The position numbers and the translations under genes are program-made. This document shows, one piece after another, positions 44,137-55,800 of a DNA stretch of 64,000 nucleotides. The stretch comes from Closterium sp. Naga37s-1 (Eukaryota; Streptophyta; Zygnematophyceae; Desmidiales; Closteriaceae), in the NCBI GenBank assembly GCA_947471745.1, contig CANJKZ010000092.1:2604001-2668000 (forward strand), written 5' to 3'. The notes beneath the pieces were generated by a model. That model was given only the letters and a program-made list of their open reading frames with translations, did no database searches and was not told the origin of the DNA. Numbering within the stretch: the first letter of the stretch is position 1; each line of letters begins with the position of its first letter.

Positions 44137-47100
44137 ATGGGGTCGTGGGTGGACGCGGGGAGTGGCGGGCGGGCGCGCGTTGAGGGGTGCAAAGGAGCTG
44201 CGGACGGCGCCGCTGCGCAACACACCACAGCGCGTGCTGCATCCGCGTGCGTCGCGCGCTCCCCGTCGTCATCGCCCATGACCCTGCCCTCCCCGTCCTC
44301 CTCGCCCCTCAGCCTCTTCACGCCCTTGTCGCACCACCGCTCGCCGCTTCTCTCGCCCTGCCCCTCCCCCTCGCCGCTGCGCACGCTCGACGAGGATGCG
44401 GCGGACGCCGCGGAGGGGCTCACTGGGGAGCGCCAGTGGGGGATGGCGGGGATTTGCGGAGCACCGGCGACGATGGGCGCGGAGGCTGGGGTGGCGGGAG
44501 GCTGCGCGCCGATGCGGTGGAGTGCGGCGTCGGTGTCGATGCCGTCGCTGCGCGCCGCGCCGTGGGAGGGCGACGGGCTGGCGGCGAGCGCGTGGCTGCC
44601 GGGCTGCGGCGGGCGATGGACTCCCGGCGGCGCTGCGGCGTGGCTGGCGCGCGACGAGAGCGAGCGATGGCCGACCAACGGTGAATGGGCGGTGGGCGAG
44701 CGCAGCGCGCGGAGAGGAGCGGCGCGGGGGGGCACTGGGACAAGCGGAGCGACAGGGACGGCGAATGAAGGCGGGCCGGCAGTGGGAGGGAAGCGCCCTG
44801 CGACGGGCGGAGGGGCGAGCGCGGGGGCGGGATGGCGGGAGCTTGCACGGGAGGCGGAAGGGCGAGGGGGCTTGTGGGGGCCGCGGGCGAGGGAAGTGAG
44901 CGGCGCGAAGCGGGGCGTGCGGGGGCGAGGCAGGGACGGGTCGTGGGGGGGCGATGAGAGCGGCGCGGGCAGCGTGGGCGGGGATTGGGCTGAGGATGTC
45001 GCGGAAGGGGAGGCGGAGGAGGGGAGGGGCAGGGAGAAGAAGGCGAAGGGCGGACGGGCGGTGGGCACTGGTGAGGGCGCGCGGCTTGGAGAGAGCAGCA
45101 GCGGTGCTGACAGGGGGGTTGAGAATGCGGGGGGAGGGGGGGCGAGCTTGGAGCGCGAGCTGCAGGAGTGGCTGGGCGCTGCTGTGCCGTGCGCCGCCAA
45201 GAGGGGCAGCAGCGGGGCGGGCGAGCAGCCCCCAGGCACAGCAGCGCGCGCGGATGCCAGCAGGGCAGCGACGAGCGGCGAGGGCGCGAGCACGAGCGGT
45301 GGGGGGGTTGGTGGTGATGGCATGGCCGCGGAGCAGCGGCAAGCAGGGGTGAGCGGGTACGGGGGCGGGAATGGGGGTACTTGGGATGAGCAGCAAGAGG
45401 GGGCGGGGGTGGCAGCGCAGCAGGTGGAGTTCCGCGTGACGGCACAGGAGCAGGGACGCCGCCCCGCCGCTTGGAAGCCCGAGGCTAAGCCACGCCAAAG
45501 CAGGCAGTCAGGTTCGGTGTTTGGGTCGGGGGAGGATGGGCTGACACTGGAGTCGTTTCTGCGGGGCGGCAGGAGGGCGCGCGCACGGCTGAGAGGGCAG
45601 GGCGCGCAGACGTGGCAGGTGGATGACGTGGCGGCGAGGGGCGTGGCTCAGAGCATGAAGGCACAGCAGGTGCAGGGGGGGCGGAATGGGGAAGCGGAGG
45701 GGGAGGAGGAGGCGGAGGGAGAGGGGAAAAGGGATGGAGGAGGGAGAAGGGAGATGGTGGTGGAGTTACGGTGTTGTGCCGACCAGAGGCTGGGGCATCA
45801 GGGCGGGGGCCAGGGGGTGCACGAGCAGCTGCAGCAGTGGCGGGGGCAGAGGTCGCTGTGTGGCGGTGCAGGGAAGGGGACGGCCTCCCATGGCGCGGGG
45901 CAGGTGCACAGGCGCGGGCGGTGGGACGAGCTGGACGTGTCGGCTGCTGTGGCCGCGCTGGGGGGCGCGGGGGAGGCAGGCGGACGCGGCAAGGAGAGGT
46001 GTGGTGGGGGCCAGGAGGGGCGCGGTGGCGGTGGTGGTGGCGAGTGGGAGGGCAGTGGTGCGAGGCAAGGCGGGGACGGCGTGGGTGGAGGCAGCAGTGT
46101 GAGAGCGGGTGCAGTGCAGGTGGATGGCAGCGCCTCGCCCGCTGCTCCCACCCACGCCCTGGCGGCACCCGCCCTGGCGGCACCCGCCACTGCGGCTGGC
46201 ATGGCGGGCGTGGCGGGTGTGCTGTGCTGGTCGCCGCCATGGGTGGCGGCAGCAAGGGGCGCGCGGGCGGTGCGTGGGTCGCTGGACGTGGCTGCTGCCG
46301 TGGCGGCGCTGGGTGGCACGGAGGGCTTGGAGGGAGGGGTGGGCGAGGGGGGTGCGGGGAGGGACGTGTGCATGGAGGGAGTGGATGGGGGAGGCGGTGG
46401 GGGGATAGGCGCGCAGGGGAAAGAGATGGAGCAGGAGAGGGAAGGGGGTCGAGAAAGAGAGGCGCATGCGATGCTGGTTGAGGAGAAAAGGACTGAGAAG
46501 TGTGAGGAGGGCGAGCAGAGCATGGGTGGTGATGGGATGTGTGGCATGGGCGGTGTGAGTGCAGAAGCAGCAGCAGTGCATGCAGGCAGGCCGCCCTCCA
46601 CGCCACCCCCCTGCACGCCCCCACACGCCCCTCCATCCCCCCCTCTCACCGCAACATCCCCCGCCTCTCAGCGCCCATCCTCACCTCCTCGCCCCCCCCA
46701 GGGCGCACAGGCTGCAAGCAGCGGTGGCAGGGGGGCATGGGAATGGGCGGGCAAGGCGGCACAGCCGCAGGAGGCGAGCAGCGGGCGGGCAGAGGGCGCA
46801 CTGGAGGGGGGTGGGGGAGGGCAGCTCGCAGAGGCAGGCGCGAGGCAGGGGGATGGCGGGGCAGCGGTGGGAGGAGGGAGGTGGAAGGGGAGAGGGGGTG
46901 GGAGGAGGCAGCATGGCAGTGTGGGCGAGGTGGAGCGCGCCTTCGAGGTGGCCCCCGCCCACCTGCTGGCCCTGCACCGGTGCGTGAGGGCGGTGGATGA
47001 TGCATGGTGCATGATGCATGATGCACGACGCATGGTGCAAGGCGTGTGGCGCGTGGTGCATGGGGCATGAGTGGACGGGAGGATGGGCGAATGGTTGCAT

Positions 47101-50100
47101 GGGTGGTTGGATGGGTGGATGGTGGATGGTGGATAAGTGATGGGTTGGATGGGTGAATGCGGAACGCACGCACACATGCCATCACTTCACATGCCATCAC
47201 TTCACATGCAATCGTCTCCCATGTACTAACCCTGGCTAATACACCCACTATCTCGCCCGCATGCCTGTCATCTCCCCTCCCCACCTGCCTCCCCATTCCC
47301 CCCCATCGCTGCAGCTGGCACCCCTCATCACGGGACCTGGCGGTGCGCTGGGCCGGGTGGCTGCTGCGCCGCATGCGCAAGGCCGCCTGCCCGCCCGCCC
47401 CCCGCCCGCTGCGCCTGCTGCTCTTCTCCGCGCTGCTCTCCGCCCTGCCCCGCCTCGCTGACTCGCTGCTCTCCCTCGCCTCTCCGCCCCCTGCATCACC
47501 CTGCCATGCTCACTCCCAGGTATGGTTCACTGCCATGCTCACTCCCAGGTATGGTTCACTGCCATGCGCACTCCCAGGTATGGTTCACTGCCATGCGCAC
47601 TCCCAGGTATGGTTCACTGCCATGCGCACTCCCAGGTATGGTTCACTGCCATGCGCACTCCCAGGTATGGTTCACTGCCATGCGCACTCCCAGGTATGGT
47701 TCACTGCCATGCGCACTCCCAGGTATGGTTCACTGCCATGCGCACTCCCAGGTATGGTTCACTGCCATGCACACTCCCAGGTATGGTTCACTGCCATGCG
47801 CACTCCCAGGTATGGTTCACTGCCATGCGCACTCCCAGGTATGGTTCACTGCCATGCGCACTCCCAGGTATGGTTCACTGCCATGCGCACTCCCAGGTAT
47901 GGTTCACTGCCATGCGCACTCCCAGGTATGGTTCACTGCCATGCGCACTCCCAGGTATGGTTCACTGCCATGCGCACTCCCAGGTATGGTTCACTGCCAT
48001 GCGCACTCCCAGGTATGGTTCACTGCCATGCGCACTCCCAGGTATGGTTCACTGCCATGCGCACTCCCAGGTATGGTTCACTGCAAGGAGCGCGCTGTGG
48101 CCTCGATTGCTCCAGTTTCTGGCCTCCACATCTCGCTCCTTCATTGCCCAGTTTACTTCACTGCCGCCCCACAGCAATGTCTAATTCGCCCTCATGCTCC
48201 AGGCGCACCCTAATCATCTCCCCACCTCCCACCATGTATCCCCTGCACTGCCCGCACCCCCCACCCACCCCCCATGGCCGCCGTGGCAGCTGCTGCACTC
48301 AGCGGCGTCGCTGCTGCGCGCCGTGGAGCGGAGCCGCACCGCACTGCCAGCGCTGCAGTGGGCGGCGCTGCAGGAGCTGCTGCCGCGCTGCCACTCGCTG
48401 CTTGCTGCTGCTGCCAGCCTGCACCGCCGCACACGGCATGGTGGCAGCGTGGCCCCGCATGCACCTGCAGCTGCTGCAGTGGGGCTGGGTGGGGGAGGGG
48501 GAGCAGCGGCATCGACAGCAGTGCCGGGTGCTGCTGTGTGCAGCCCTCCCCACAGTTCCTCCTCCGCTTCCCCCGCCTCCTCTGCTGCCACCCACGCCAC
48601 TGCTGTGCTTGACGGCGCTGCGGAGCGTGGTGCGTGTGGTGGGGGCAGTGGTGGGGGCAGCAGCATGGATGAGGATGGGGCTGGCAGGCACACGGGCAGG
48701 GTGGAGCAAGGGAGTGGCACGCGGGCGGCTGGGGGAAGGGTAGAGGGCAGCGAGGATGAGAGCAGAAGGGGCGGCTGTGAGCGTAGAGCAGGGGAGGGGT
48801 GGGCTGCCCCCTCTGCTGCTGCTGTTGCTGCCAGTGCTGATGTGGACGATGCCTGTGTGCCGGTCGCCATGGCCTCTGGTGCGCATGACCATGCACGCCC
48901 GCAGCCGCAGCACACTCAGCAGCATGTGGCAGCACAAGGGAATGCAGTGGGTGGTGGTGCTCTCCCTGACACCGTCCATGCGCTTCCTGCCTGCACGCCC
49001 AGTCAACCTCTGGATGCCACTGCGCCAGCATTCTCCTTCTCCTCTCACCCCGCTGCCACTCACGCCCTCGTCTGTGTGCAAGCGCCACCCACACTGCAGG
49101 ATGCTCAATGCGACCCCCACACTGAAGCCACCCCGTGTGGGGCAGCCACTCGGCAAGAGACCACCGTGCCGTCCTTCCCTCGCTTCTCGCCGTTTGCCGC
49201 TGCAGCCACTTCCCCCCACGCCGCAGGCACTCCCCTGCACGTGCTCTGGGCGGCGAGGGCAGCGGGGCACCGAGTGAGTCGCAGCATGGACGGCAGCAGT
49301 GACGTGGCGTCGGGGCTGAGCGGTGGTGCGCGGCAGCAGTTTGTGGAGAGCAGGCGGCGGCAGCAGCAGGCGGTGCAGGCGTGCGTGCAGGCGCTGCAGG
49401 GCGGGCTGTTCTCGCCGTACGGGCGGTCTGCTCACACTGCAGGGCATGCGGGCACCAGCAGGTGGCGAGGGGCCGCAGCAGAGAACGGCGTGGGCAGAGG
49501 CATGGGGGGCAGCGGTGGGGAAGGAAGAGAGCAAGCAGAGGAAGAGGGCAGGCGAGGGGAGGGGTTGCAAGAGAGGGAGGGAAATGGAGGGGCTAGAGTT
49601 GGGGGAGGTTGGGAATGGGGAGGACGAGAGGGCGGGGCTGGGGGAGGCGAGGGAGGGAAGGGGCACGAGCGGAGTCACAGCTTGGACGTGGATGCCATGG
49701 CCCAGCTCTGCCGCCCCCTGCACCATGCTGCTGCCTCTCCTCATGGCGCGGCGGCAGGGCTTGCGAATGGTGGCAGTGAGCGGTGGAGGAGGGGCACTGG
49801 TGCGCACCACATTGACCCGACTGCTCCTGCTGCTGCATCCCCGCACGCCTACTCGCCTCTCCTGCCGCCCAAATCTCCCTCACCGCAGCCAAAGGGCCGC
49901 TTTCCTCCCTTTCCCCACGACGCAACGCCCTCTCCCCATCCCCCCCTCGCCCATGCCCACCACCTGTCCAAACCCCCGTTCCAGCCAACCATCTCGCCCC
50001 ACCCTGCTGCTGCCACATGGCCCTGTGCCGCACCCTCATCCCCTGGTGCGCCCCACGCCCCACTCTCTGCTCATCCTCCCACGCTCGAGGCAGAGGGTGT

Positions 50101-50539
50101 GGGGGCAGCAGAGGAGAGGGCGGTGGAGGAGATGACGTCGCTCTTCTCCGCACACTTCTCTGCCCCCTCTGCACCTGCGCACAGGCCGGTGTGTGCAGCA
50201 CCACATGGCGCTACACAAGCTCAACCCACACCGGATGGAACAAAAGGATGTGCGAGGCGCACACCCCATCCTGCGCTTGCAGGCTGTGCTGCACCGCAAG
50301 CAGTGCACGCCACCCTCAATGCGGCCTCGCACCCGCCACCTTGCTCTGCTGCTGCTCGCCCTCCCAATGCCACCGGTGCGGCGGATAGTGTGGAATTCCA
50401 GTCCACAGGGCCAGAGGGAGCGGGCGAAGCCAGTCCAGCACATGAGACGGGCATGGCAGCAGGTGGCGGCATGGGAGCAGCGGTGCCACCCAAGCCGCGG
50501 TCGCGCAAGAAGATGATGTCAAGGAGAGAGTGGCTGTAG
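44137..50539 (+). CDS. large low-complexity protein, three exons, function unknown
   Basis: Exons 44137-46979, 47315-47519 and 48290-50539 give a 1765-aa product. Both introns have GT-AG ends (CG|GTGCGT...GCAG|CTGG and CCCAG|GTATGG...GGCAG|CTG) and join in phase. The best conserved-looking part spans the junctions: VERAFEVAPAHLLALHR, RDLAVRWAGWLLRRM, a Leu-rich helix (LLLFSALLSALPRLADSLL), then LLHSAASLLRAVERS. This suggests an all-helical domain of about 150 residues. The rest is Gly/Ala/Ser/Pro-rich and probably disordered, with a basic C-terminus (KPRSRKKMMSRREWL). I do not recognise the family. It is the only non-transposon gene in the window. The start codon and the exact extent of exon 1 are uncertain because GC-rich DNA keeps wrong frames open. 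Confidence 0.55.
46980..47314 (+). other. intron 1 of the 44-50 kb gene
   Basis: 335 bp, GTGCGTGAGG at the start, GCTGCAG at the end with a pyrimidine-rich tract before it. Contains simple repeats: ATGCATG-type at 46997-47040, GGATGGGTGGATGG at 47100-47150, and a duplicated CATCACTTCACATG at about 47180-47207. Confidence 0.6.
47501..48084 (+). repeat. 29-bp minisatellite of splice-donor units
   Basis: Twenty copies of CAGGTATGG spaced exactly 29 bp apart (GTATGG at 47520, 47549 and so on to 48071). Each unit reads GTATGGTTCACTGCC then ATGCGCACTCCCAG. The earliest units have CTCAC instead of CGCAC, and one near 47768 has ACACAC-like variation; the others are uniform. The array starts at the exon 2 / intron 2 boundary, so each unit repeats the last exon bases and the first intron bases. 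All three forward frames are open across the array. Confidence 0.95.
47520..48289 (+). other. intron 2 of the 44-50 kb gene
   Basis: 770 bp if the first donor is used. About three quarters is the minisatellite. The 3' end has a C-rich tract (48250-48275) before GGCAG. If a later donor were used, only every third unit would keep exon 3 in frame. Confidence 0.55.
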
Positions 50540-51117
50540 CAGGGCATAGCGAGGAGCTGAGTGGATCATGGGGGTTGTGAAGAGAAGAATAATAAGCACT
50601 AATTCCAGCGTGCTGCAGTAAGGCCTGCTGTAGTGCCATACAGAGATGTGTTGGTGACAGATTGTACATCCATTCATACGGTACCAGGAAACACGTGATG
50701 GTGTGGCACCCTTTCTGTAACGGTACTGTTTTTACACATGTCCATTTACGGCTAAGTACAGGACCCCGTGTTTCAGTTACCACTTGGAGTTGTACCTCAT
50801 ACACTTTGTTCTTGGTGACTGGCCTTGTGACCTGAGGGGGCGGGACTAGTTTTCCGCCCCATTTTCTAGGGACTGCCTGTCGAGATAAGCTAATAGCCTA
50901 AGAAGCGTGAGATAGGTAGGTTTAGGAGCTGCCATACCCAAGAGTGGCGTGAGAGATGTCGAGAAGGAAGTTGGCGAAAGAGGCGTTTCACTATAAAGAT
51001 GTGAGTACAAATAGGAAAGGGAACATGCAAAGAAGGGTGCACCACCAACAGAATGGAACAAGCTACACCACAACTATAGCTACATGCATATATATACATA
51101 TATATATATGTATATAT
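50540..51117. other. 3' flank of the host gene
   Basis: Mixed AT-rich sequence. AATAATAA at 50588-50595 is a possible polyadenylation signal. 50788-50832 is similar to 12838-12890 (GTTGTACCTCATA... and GACTGGCCTT), a copia 3'-untranslated-like fragment. A TA-rich microsatellite lies at 51088-51117, directly before the Copia-B LTR. Confidence 0.4.
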
Positions 51118-51454
51118 TGTTGAACTGAGAAATGCCTTAGAGAGTTTAGTCTCTGTAATGTATTGCAGCGGAAGACTGAAATTCCTGTACTGGTCAAGTG
51201 TGAGAACAAGAATTGATAATAAAGAAAAGATACAAGAGTTTTATAGTCTAGGAAGTACCTACCGTATTCAATAATGTATCAGTTCATGAAACGGGATAGA
51301 CATCGAGTCGACTCTACAAAGGGGTATATAATCATGTGTCACGCGAACAGTTGCGAGACTGTTCGCACTACTACATGTAACTCACGCGAAGGGACACATG
51401 CTATAGTAACATGTACACATATAGTAATACTACGATACTACCTGGCCCTACGAT

Positions 51455-51483
51455 ATCAGGAATTTTCCCCTGAAATTCCTGAT
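51455..51483. repeat. 11-bp perfect hairpin
   Basis: ATCAGGAATTT (51455-51465), 7-base loop, AAATTCCTGAT (51473-51483). Lies within the Copia-B LTR; could be a terminator or recombination hotspot, role unknown. Confidence 0.7.
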
Positions 51484-51839
51484 TTTCAGGGATTTTTTTG
51501 TACCTACACTGGTTTTCCAGTGTTCAGCTTTTTGTGGGACTGATTTTTCAGCCTTTTCCTGCCAGGTGACTCTGAACTTTCAGGCTTTTTTTGAAAGGGA
51601 CACTGATTCCACTACATTGTAACGAAACTGACACTGAATGCGATTCCTACACGTTCCGAGTGTAGTTGCCCGGAAGTACAGGGAATCTCAGATTCCCGCG
51701 GTGTCATCACCGCCTGGCGGTGACTACCACACAAATTTGCCCTGTACTAATCACTATGAGGGTTGCTTTGTTGGCGCGCCTGGTCCGATCATTGGCATGA
51801 CTTTTAATAACAATAGCCTTTTTATTTGGGGAAACACTG

Positions 51840-51964
51840 TGTCAGATTTATATGACATAGCTACTGTAGGCTATAGTGGGGTAGCACATATGGGGTACAG
51901 TTTTCTAGGGTTTGTATTTGTACCCAACTTTCCCTTAGTCAATTCATTCTCGTTCAGTTTCTCA
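51840..51964 (+). repeat. Copia-5 5' LTR (125 bp)
   Basis: TG...CA; no differences from 59048-59172. The 3' third differs from the Copia-4 LTR. Confidence 0.95.
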
Positions 51965-51993
51965 TGGTATCGAGCAGGTTCCCCTGTGGGAAC
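51965..51993 (+). other. Copia-5 primer-binding site and hairpin
   Basis: TGGTATCGAGCAGGTTCC, then GTTCCC-CTGT-GGGAAC. The loop differs from Copia-4 (TAGT) while the stem is unchanged. Confidence 0.82.
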
Positions 51994-52830
51994 TGTTCCT
52001 AGGGCCCACCACCTTTTTTTCCTGCCCGGAGCGCGCTCTACACTGCCCGAGTCGCGCTCCCCTCTCTCGACCCTGTCGCGCCGCCTTAGCGGCCCCGTCG
52101 CGTCGCGCTTGCGGCCCCGTCGCGTCGCCCTCGCGGCCCCTTCACGTCGCGCCGCCCTAGCGGCCGCGTCGCGCCGCCCTCGCGGCCCCGATCCGCCGCC
52201 CTCGCGGCTCCTTCGCGTCGCGCCGCCCTCGCGGCCCTTTCACGCCGCCCTCGCGGCCTCTTCAAGCCGCCCTCGCGACCCCCCCCCTCCTAGCCGCCCT
52301 AGCGGCCCCGTCACCTACCCCTGCGGCCCCGGCGCCGCCCTTCCCTGCCTCGGCGCCGCCTCTGCTGGCCCCGTCGCCTACCCCTGCGGCCCCGGAGCTG
52401 CCCTTCCCGGCCCCGGCACCGCCTCTACTGGCCCCGACGCCGCTCCACCCGGCCCCGACGCCGCTCCACCCGGCCCCGACGCCGCTCCACCCGGCCCCGC
52501 CGCCGCTCCACCCGGCCCCGCCGCCGTCCCCACGCGGCCCCGCCGTCACCACCGAGCCGCCGGCGCCGCCGAGCTACTGCCGAGCCGCCCGATCCACCCG
52601 AGCCGCCCGAGCCGCCGCGCCACCTGAGCCGCCCGAGCCGCCGGGTCGCCGAGCCGCCGAGCTGCAGTTGCTGCCGAGCCGCCGTACCGCCGAGCCGCCC
52701 GAGCCGCCGAGTCGCCGAGCCGCAGTTGCTGCCGAGCCGCCGTACCGCCGAGCCGCCCGAGCCGCCCGAGCCGCCGAGTTGCCGAGCCACCGAGCCGCCG
52801 AGCCGCCCGAGCCGCCCTGTCCGGTAAGAG
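51994..52830 (+). repeat. Copia-5 GC-rich tandem-repeat leader
   Basis: GGCCCCGTCGCG-type units at 52080-52300, four copies of a GCTCCACCCGGCCCCGACGCC-like unit at 52440-52520, and CCGAGCCGCC-based units at 52590-52820. No gene is supported here although frames stay open. Confidence 0.85.
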
Positions 52831-52891
52831 CAGCGCCTCTGTCACTGCACTGCCCTTACCCTACTGTTCACGCTGCTAGTCTACTGCTGTC

Positions 52892-55800
52892 ATGGCTACC
52901 CCTAGTGTCCTCGCTTTTGACGCTGAGGGTCGGGCCATTGACTTTGACGTCTGGGTAGATGACCTGCAGCTTTTCCTATAGTGCGATAGGGCAGACGGTC
53001 TCTCCCTCTTTGACCTCACCTCTGGTGCCTCTCCTGCCCCTGCTGCTGATGCCGACGCCACTGTTCGCTCACAGTGGGCCACACGCGATGCTGCTGCACG
53101 TCTTGCTGTGCGTCGCCACCTGCCTACCTCTGAGCGTGCGCACTTTAGCCAGTACAAGAGTGCTCAGACCTTGTACGACGCTGTAGTTGCGCGCTACTCC
53201 TCCCCTGCCACTGCTGCACTGAGCCGCCTCATGCTACCGTACCTCTTCCCTGACCTTGCTGCCTTTCCCACAGTCGCTGACCTCATTACGCACCTCCGCA
53301 CTAGTGACACTCGCTACCGCGCTGCGCTTCCTGCTGAATTCTGCGCCAAGAACCCCCCCCCCATGTACATCACCCTCTACTACATAGTCACCCGGCTCCC
53401 TGACTCCCTTCGCGTAGTCAGGGACCACTTCCTCTCAGTTTGCCCCACCACTCTCACCGTTGACCTCCTCGAGAAGGCCCTCCTAGCAGCAGAGAAGAGC
53501 ATAGTCGCTGTAGGAGCCTCTCGTGGTGACCCTCGCACCCCCGTCTTTGAGGGGTGTTCCCCCTCCCCCCTTTTGCCCTCTGTTGCCTCTGCTGCTGCGG
53601 CCGACCTCGTTGGTTTCGAGTCGGTCGGCGCTGCGTCTGCCCCGAGCGGGAGACGCCGCACCGGCAAGGGCAAGGGGGGCAAGGGTGCTGGAGGGGCTGG
53701 CGGGGGTGGCGGAGGTGGCGGTGGAGGCAGTGGAGGGGGTGGGGGTGGTGGTGGGAGTGGTGGCGGGGGTGGAGGTGTCGGTGGCGGCAGTGGAGGCGGA
53801 GGCGGCGGCGGCGGTGGCGGTGGGAGCGGAGGTGGCGGAGGTGGCGGCGGTGGAGGAGGCGGCGGCGGAGGAGGTGGAGCTGGTCGGGGTGGCGCTGCGC
53901 AGAGGGTCGGCTCCGGTGGTGGTCAGCGCCAGCAGCAGCAGCAGCAACAGCAGCAGCGCACTCGTGACATCCCCCCCCCTCAGCAGCTCCGTGAGTGGTA
54001 CGCTGCACGCCAGCGGGGTGGGGGTACTGGTCCGTGCACCTACGTCCTACGCACCGGCGACCGCGCGGGTGAGCAGTGCGGGGGTGCGCACTCCACCCAG
54101 CGCTGCTTTGGCCGCCTGACGGACGCTTGGTGTCACCAGTTCCCTGAGGCCACTGAGATCCCCCGCTGGGGCGAGCTGTCTAGGGCGGGTGTAGCTGTCT
54201 TTGACCTTGACTTTGATGCTATTCTTGCTGCCATGTATGCTGTGACTATTAGTGATGAGGGTGACTGTTACCGGTGTTTTCCGCCCGACCCGGGCATTGA
54301 GACTGCTGCTCTAGGTACTGGTGAGGCTGCTGCTCTAGGTGCTAGCGAGGCTGCTGCTCTAGGTGCTCGTGCGTCTGCTCCCTCAGGTGCTGGTGAGTCT
54401 GCTCTCTCAGGTACTGCGTCGGCTTCGGCCTCCCACACCTTCACCCTTGACTTGGGGGCTTCTCGCTCCTTCTTTCGAGACCGCACCACACTCACGCCGC
54501 TTGGCCGGCCAGTTGCAGTCTCTCTGGCAGACCCCTCTGGGGGTCCTGTCCTTGCTCACTTCTCCACTGTCCTCCCGTGTCCGGCGGCCCCCTCTGGCAC
54601 CCTGTCTGGTCTTTACCTCCCCTCGTTCTCTACGAACTTGGTGAGTGGTGCTGACCTACAGGATGCGGGGGTTCACCAGTTCACTCCTGCGAGTCAGCGG
54701 GTGACCCACTGCACGGACGCTCGGACAGGCCGACACCTGGCCACGTTTACACGTCGGCCGGGGTCGAGCCTGTACACACTGACCACTGCGTCTCCTCCAG
54801 TCACTGCGTCTGGTCAGGTAGCTGCGTCGGGTCAGGTGTTTGCTGCAGCGTCCAGGTCTGGTCCTGAGTCTGCCCCCTGTTCGTGTCGCCTCCTGTCTCA
54901 CGAGACTCTCCTCTGGCACCACCGCCTTGGTCACCCCTCCCTGCTTCGTCTCCGAGGCATGGCCTCCCGTGTCCTTGTCTCTGGTCTTCCCCGGTCCCTC
55001 CCTCCCCTTCCTCCGGGGCCCGGCCCTACCTGCGTCCCTTGTGTCGAGGGGCGGCAGCGGGCTGCCCCTCACTCCTCCCAGTTTCCTCCGACAGAGGCCC
55101 CGCTGCAGACGCTTCACATGGACGTGTGGGGCCCGGCCCGCGTCCGTGGACAGGGTCACGAGCGCTACTTCCTGCTGGTGGTTGACGACTACTCGCGTTA
55201 CACCACAGTCTTCCCCTTGCGCAGCAAGGGTGATGTCACTGAGGTGTTGATCGACTGGATCCGCGCAGCTCGTCTCCAGCTCAGGCAGAGCTTCGGCTCG
55301 GACTTTCTTGTTCTGCGTCTGCACTCTGACAGAGGTGGAGAGTTCTCCTCTGGCCTTCTGCGAGCCTACTGTCGTGCACGAGGCATCCGCCAGACCTTCA
55401 CGCTTCCGGACTCTCCACAGCAAAATGGGATTGCTGAGCGCCGCATTGGCATGGTCATGGACGTCGCCCGTACGTCCATGATGCATGCGGCTGCCCCCCA
55501 TTTTCTGTGGCCGTTTGCGGTTCGGTACGCGGCGCATCAGATCAACCTTCAGCCCAGGGTCTCCATGCCGGAGACCTCCCTAGCTTTGCTGTGGACGGGG
55601 AAGGTTGGCGATGCGTCTGCGTTCCGTGTCTGGGGATCTCGGGCGTTTGTCCGCGACTTGTCTGCGGACAAGCTGTCCCCTCGTGCTGCTCCTTGCGTCT
55701 TCCTTGGCTTCCCCCCTGACGCCCCAGGGTGGCAGTTCTACCACCCCACCTCTCGCCGTGTTCTGTCCTCCCAGGACGTCACGTTTGACGAGTCGGTCCC

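Noticed and set aside
47501..48084. CRISPR-like regular array
   Set aside because: The 29-bp units are head to tail with no variable spacers, and the context is an intron of a eukaryotic gene.
44076..49846. Long minus-strand open frames opposite the host gene
   Set aside because: They are Pro/Ala/Ser-rich complements of GC-rich coding DNA, without the in-phase splice joins found on the plus strand.
50846..51073. 75-codon minus-strand frame upstream of the TA repeat
   Set aside because: No recognisable domain, and it spans ordinary AT-rich flank.
51088..51117. TA-rich tract as promoter TATA box
   Set aside because: It is a simple-sequence microsatellite with no gene start behind it on either strand.
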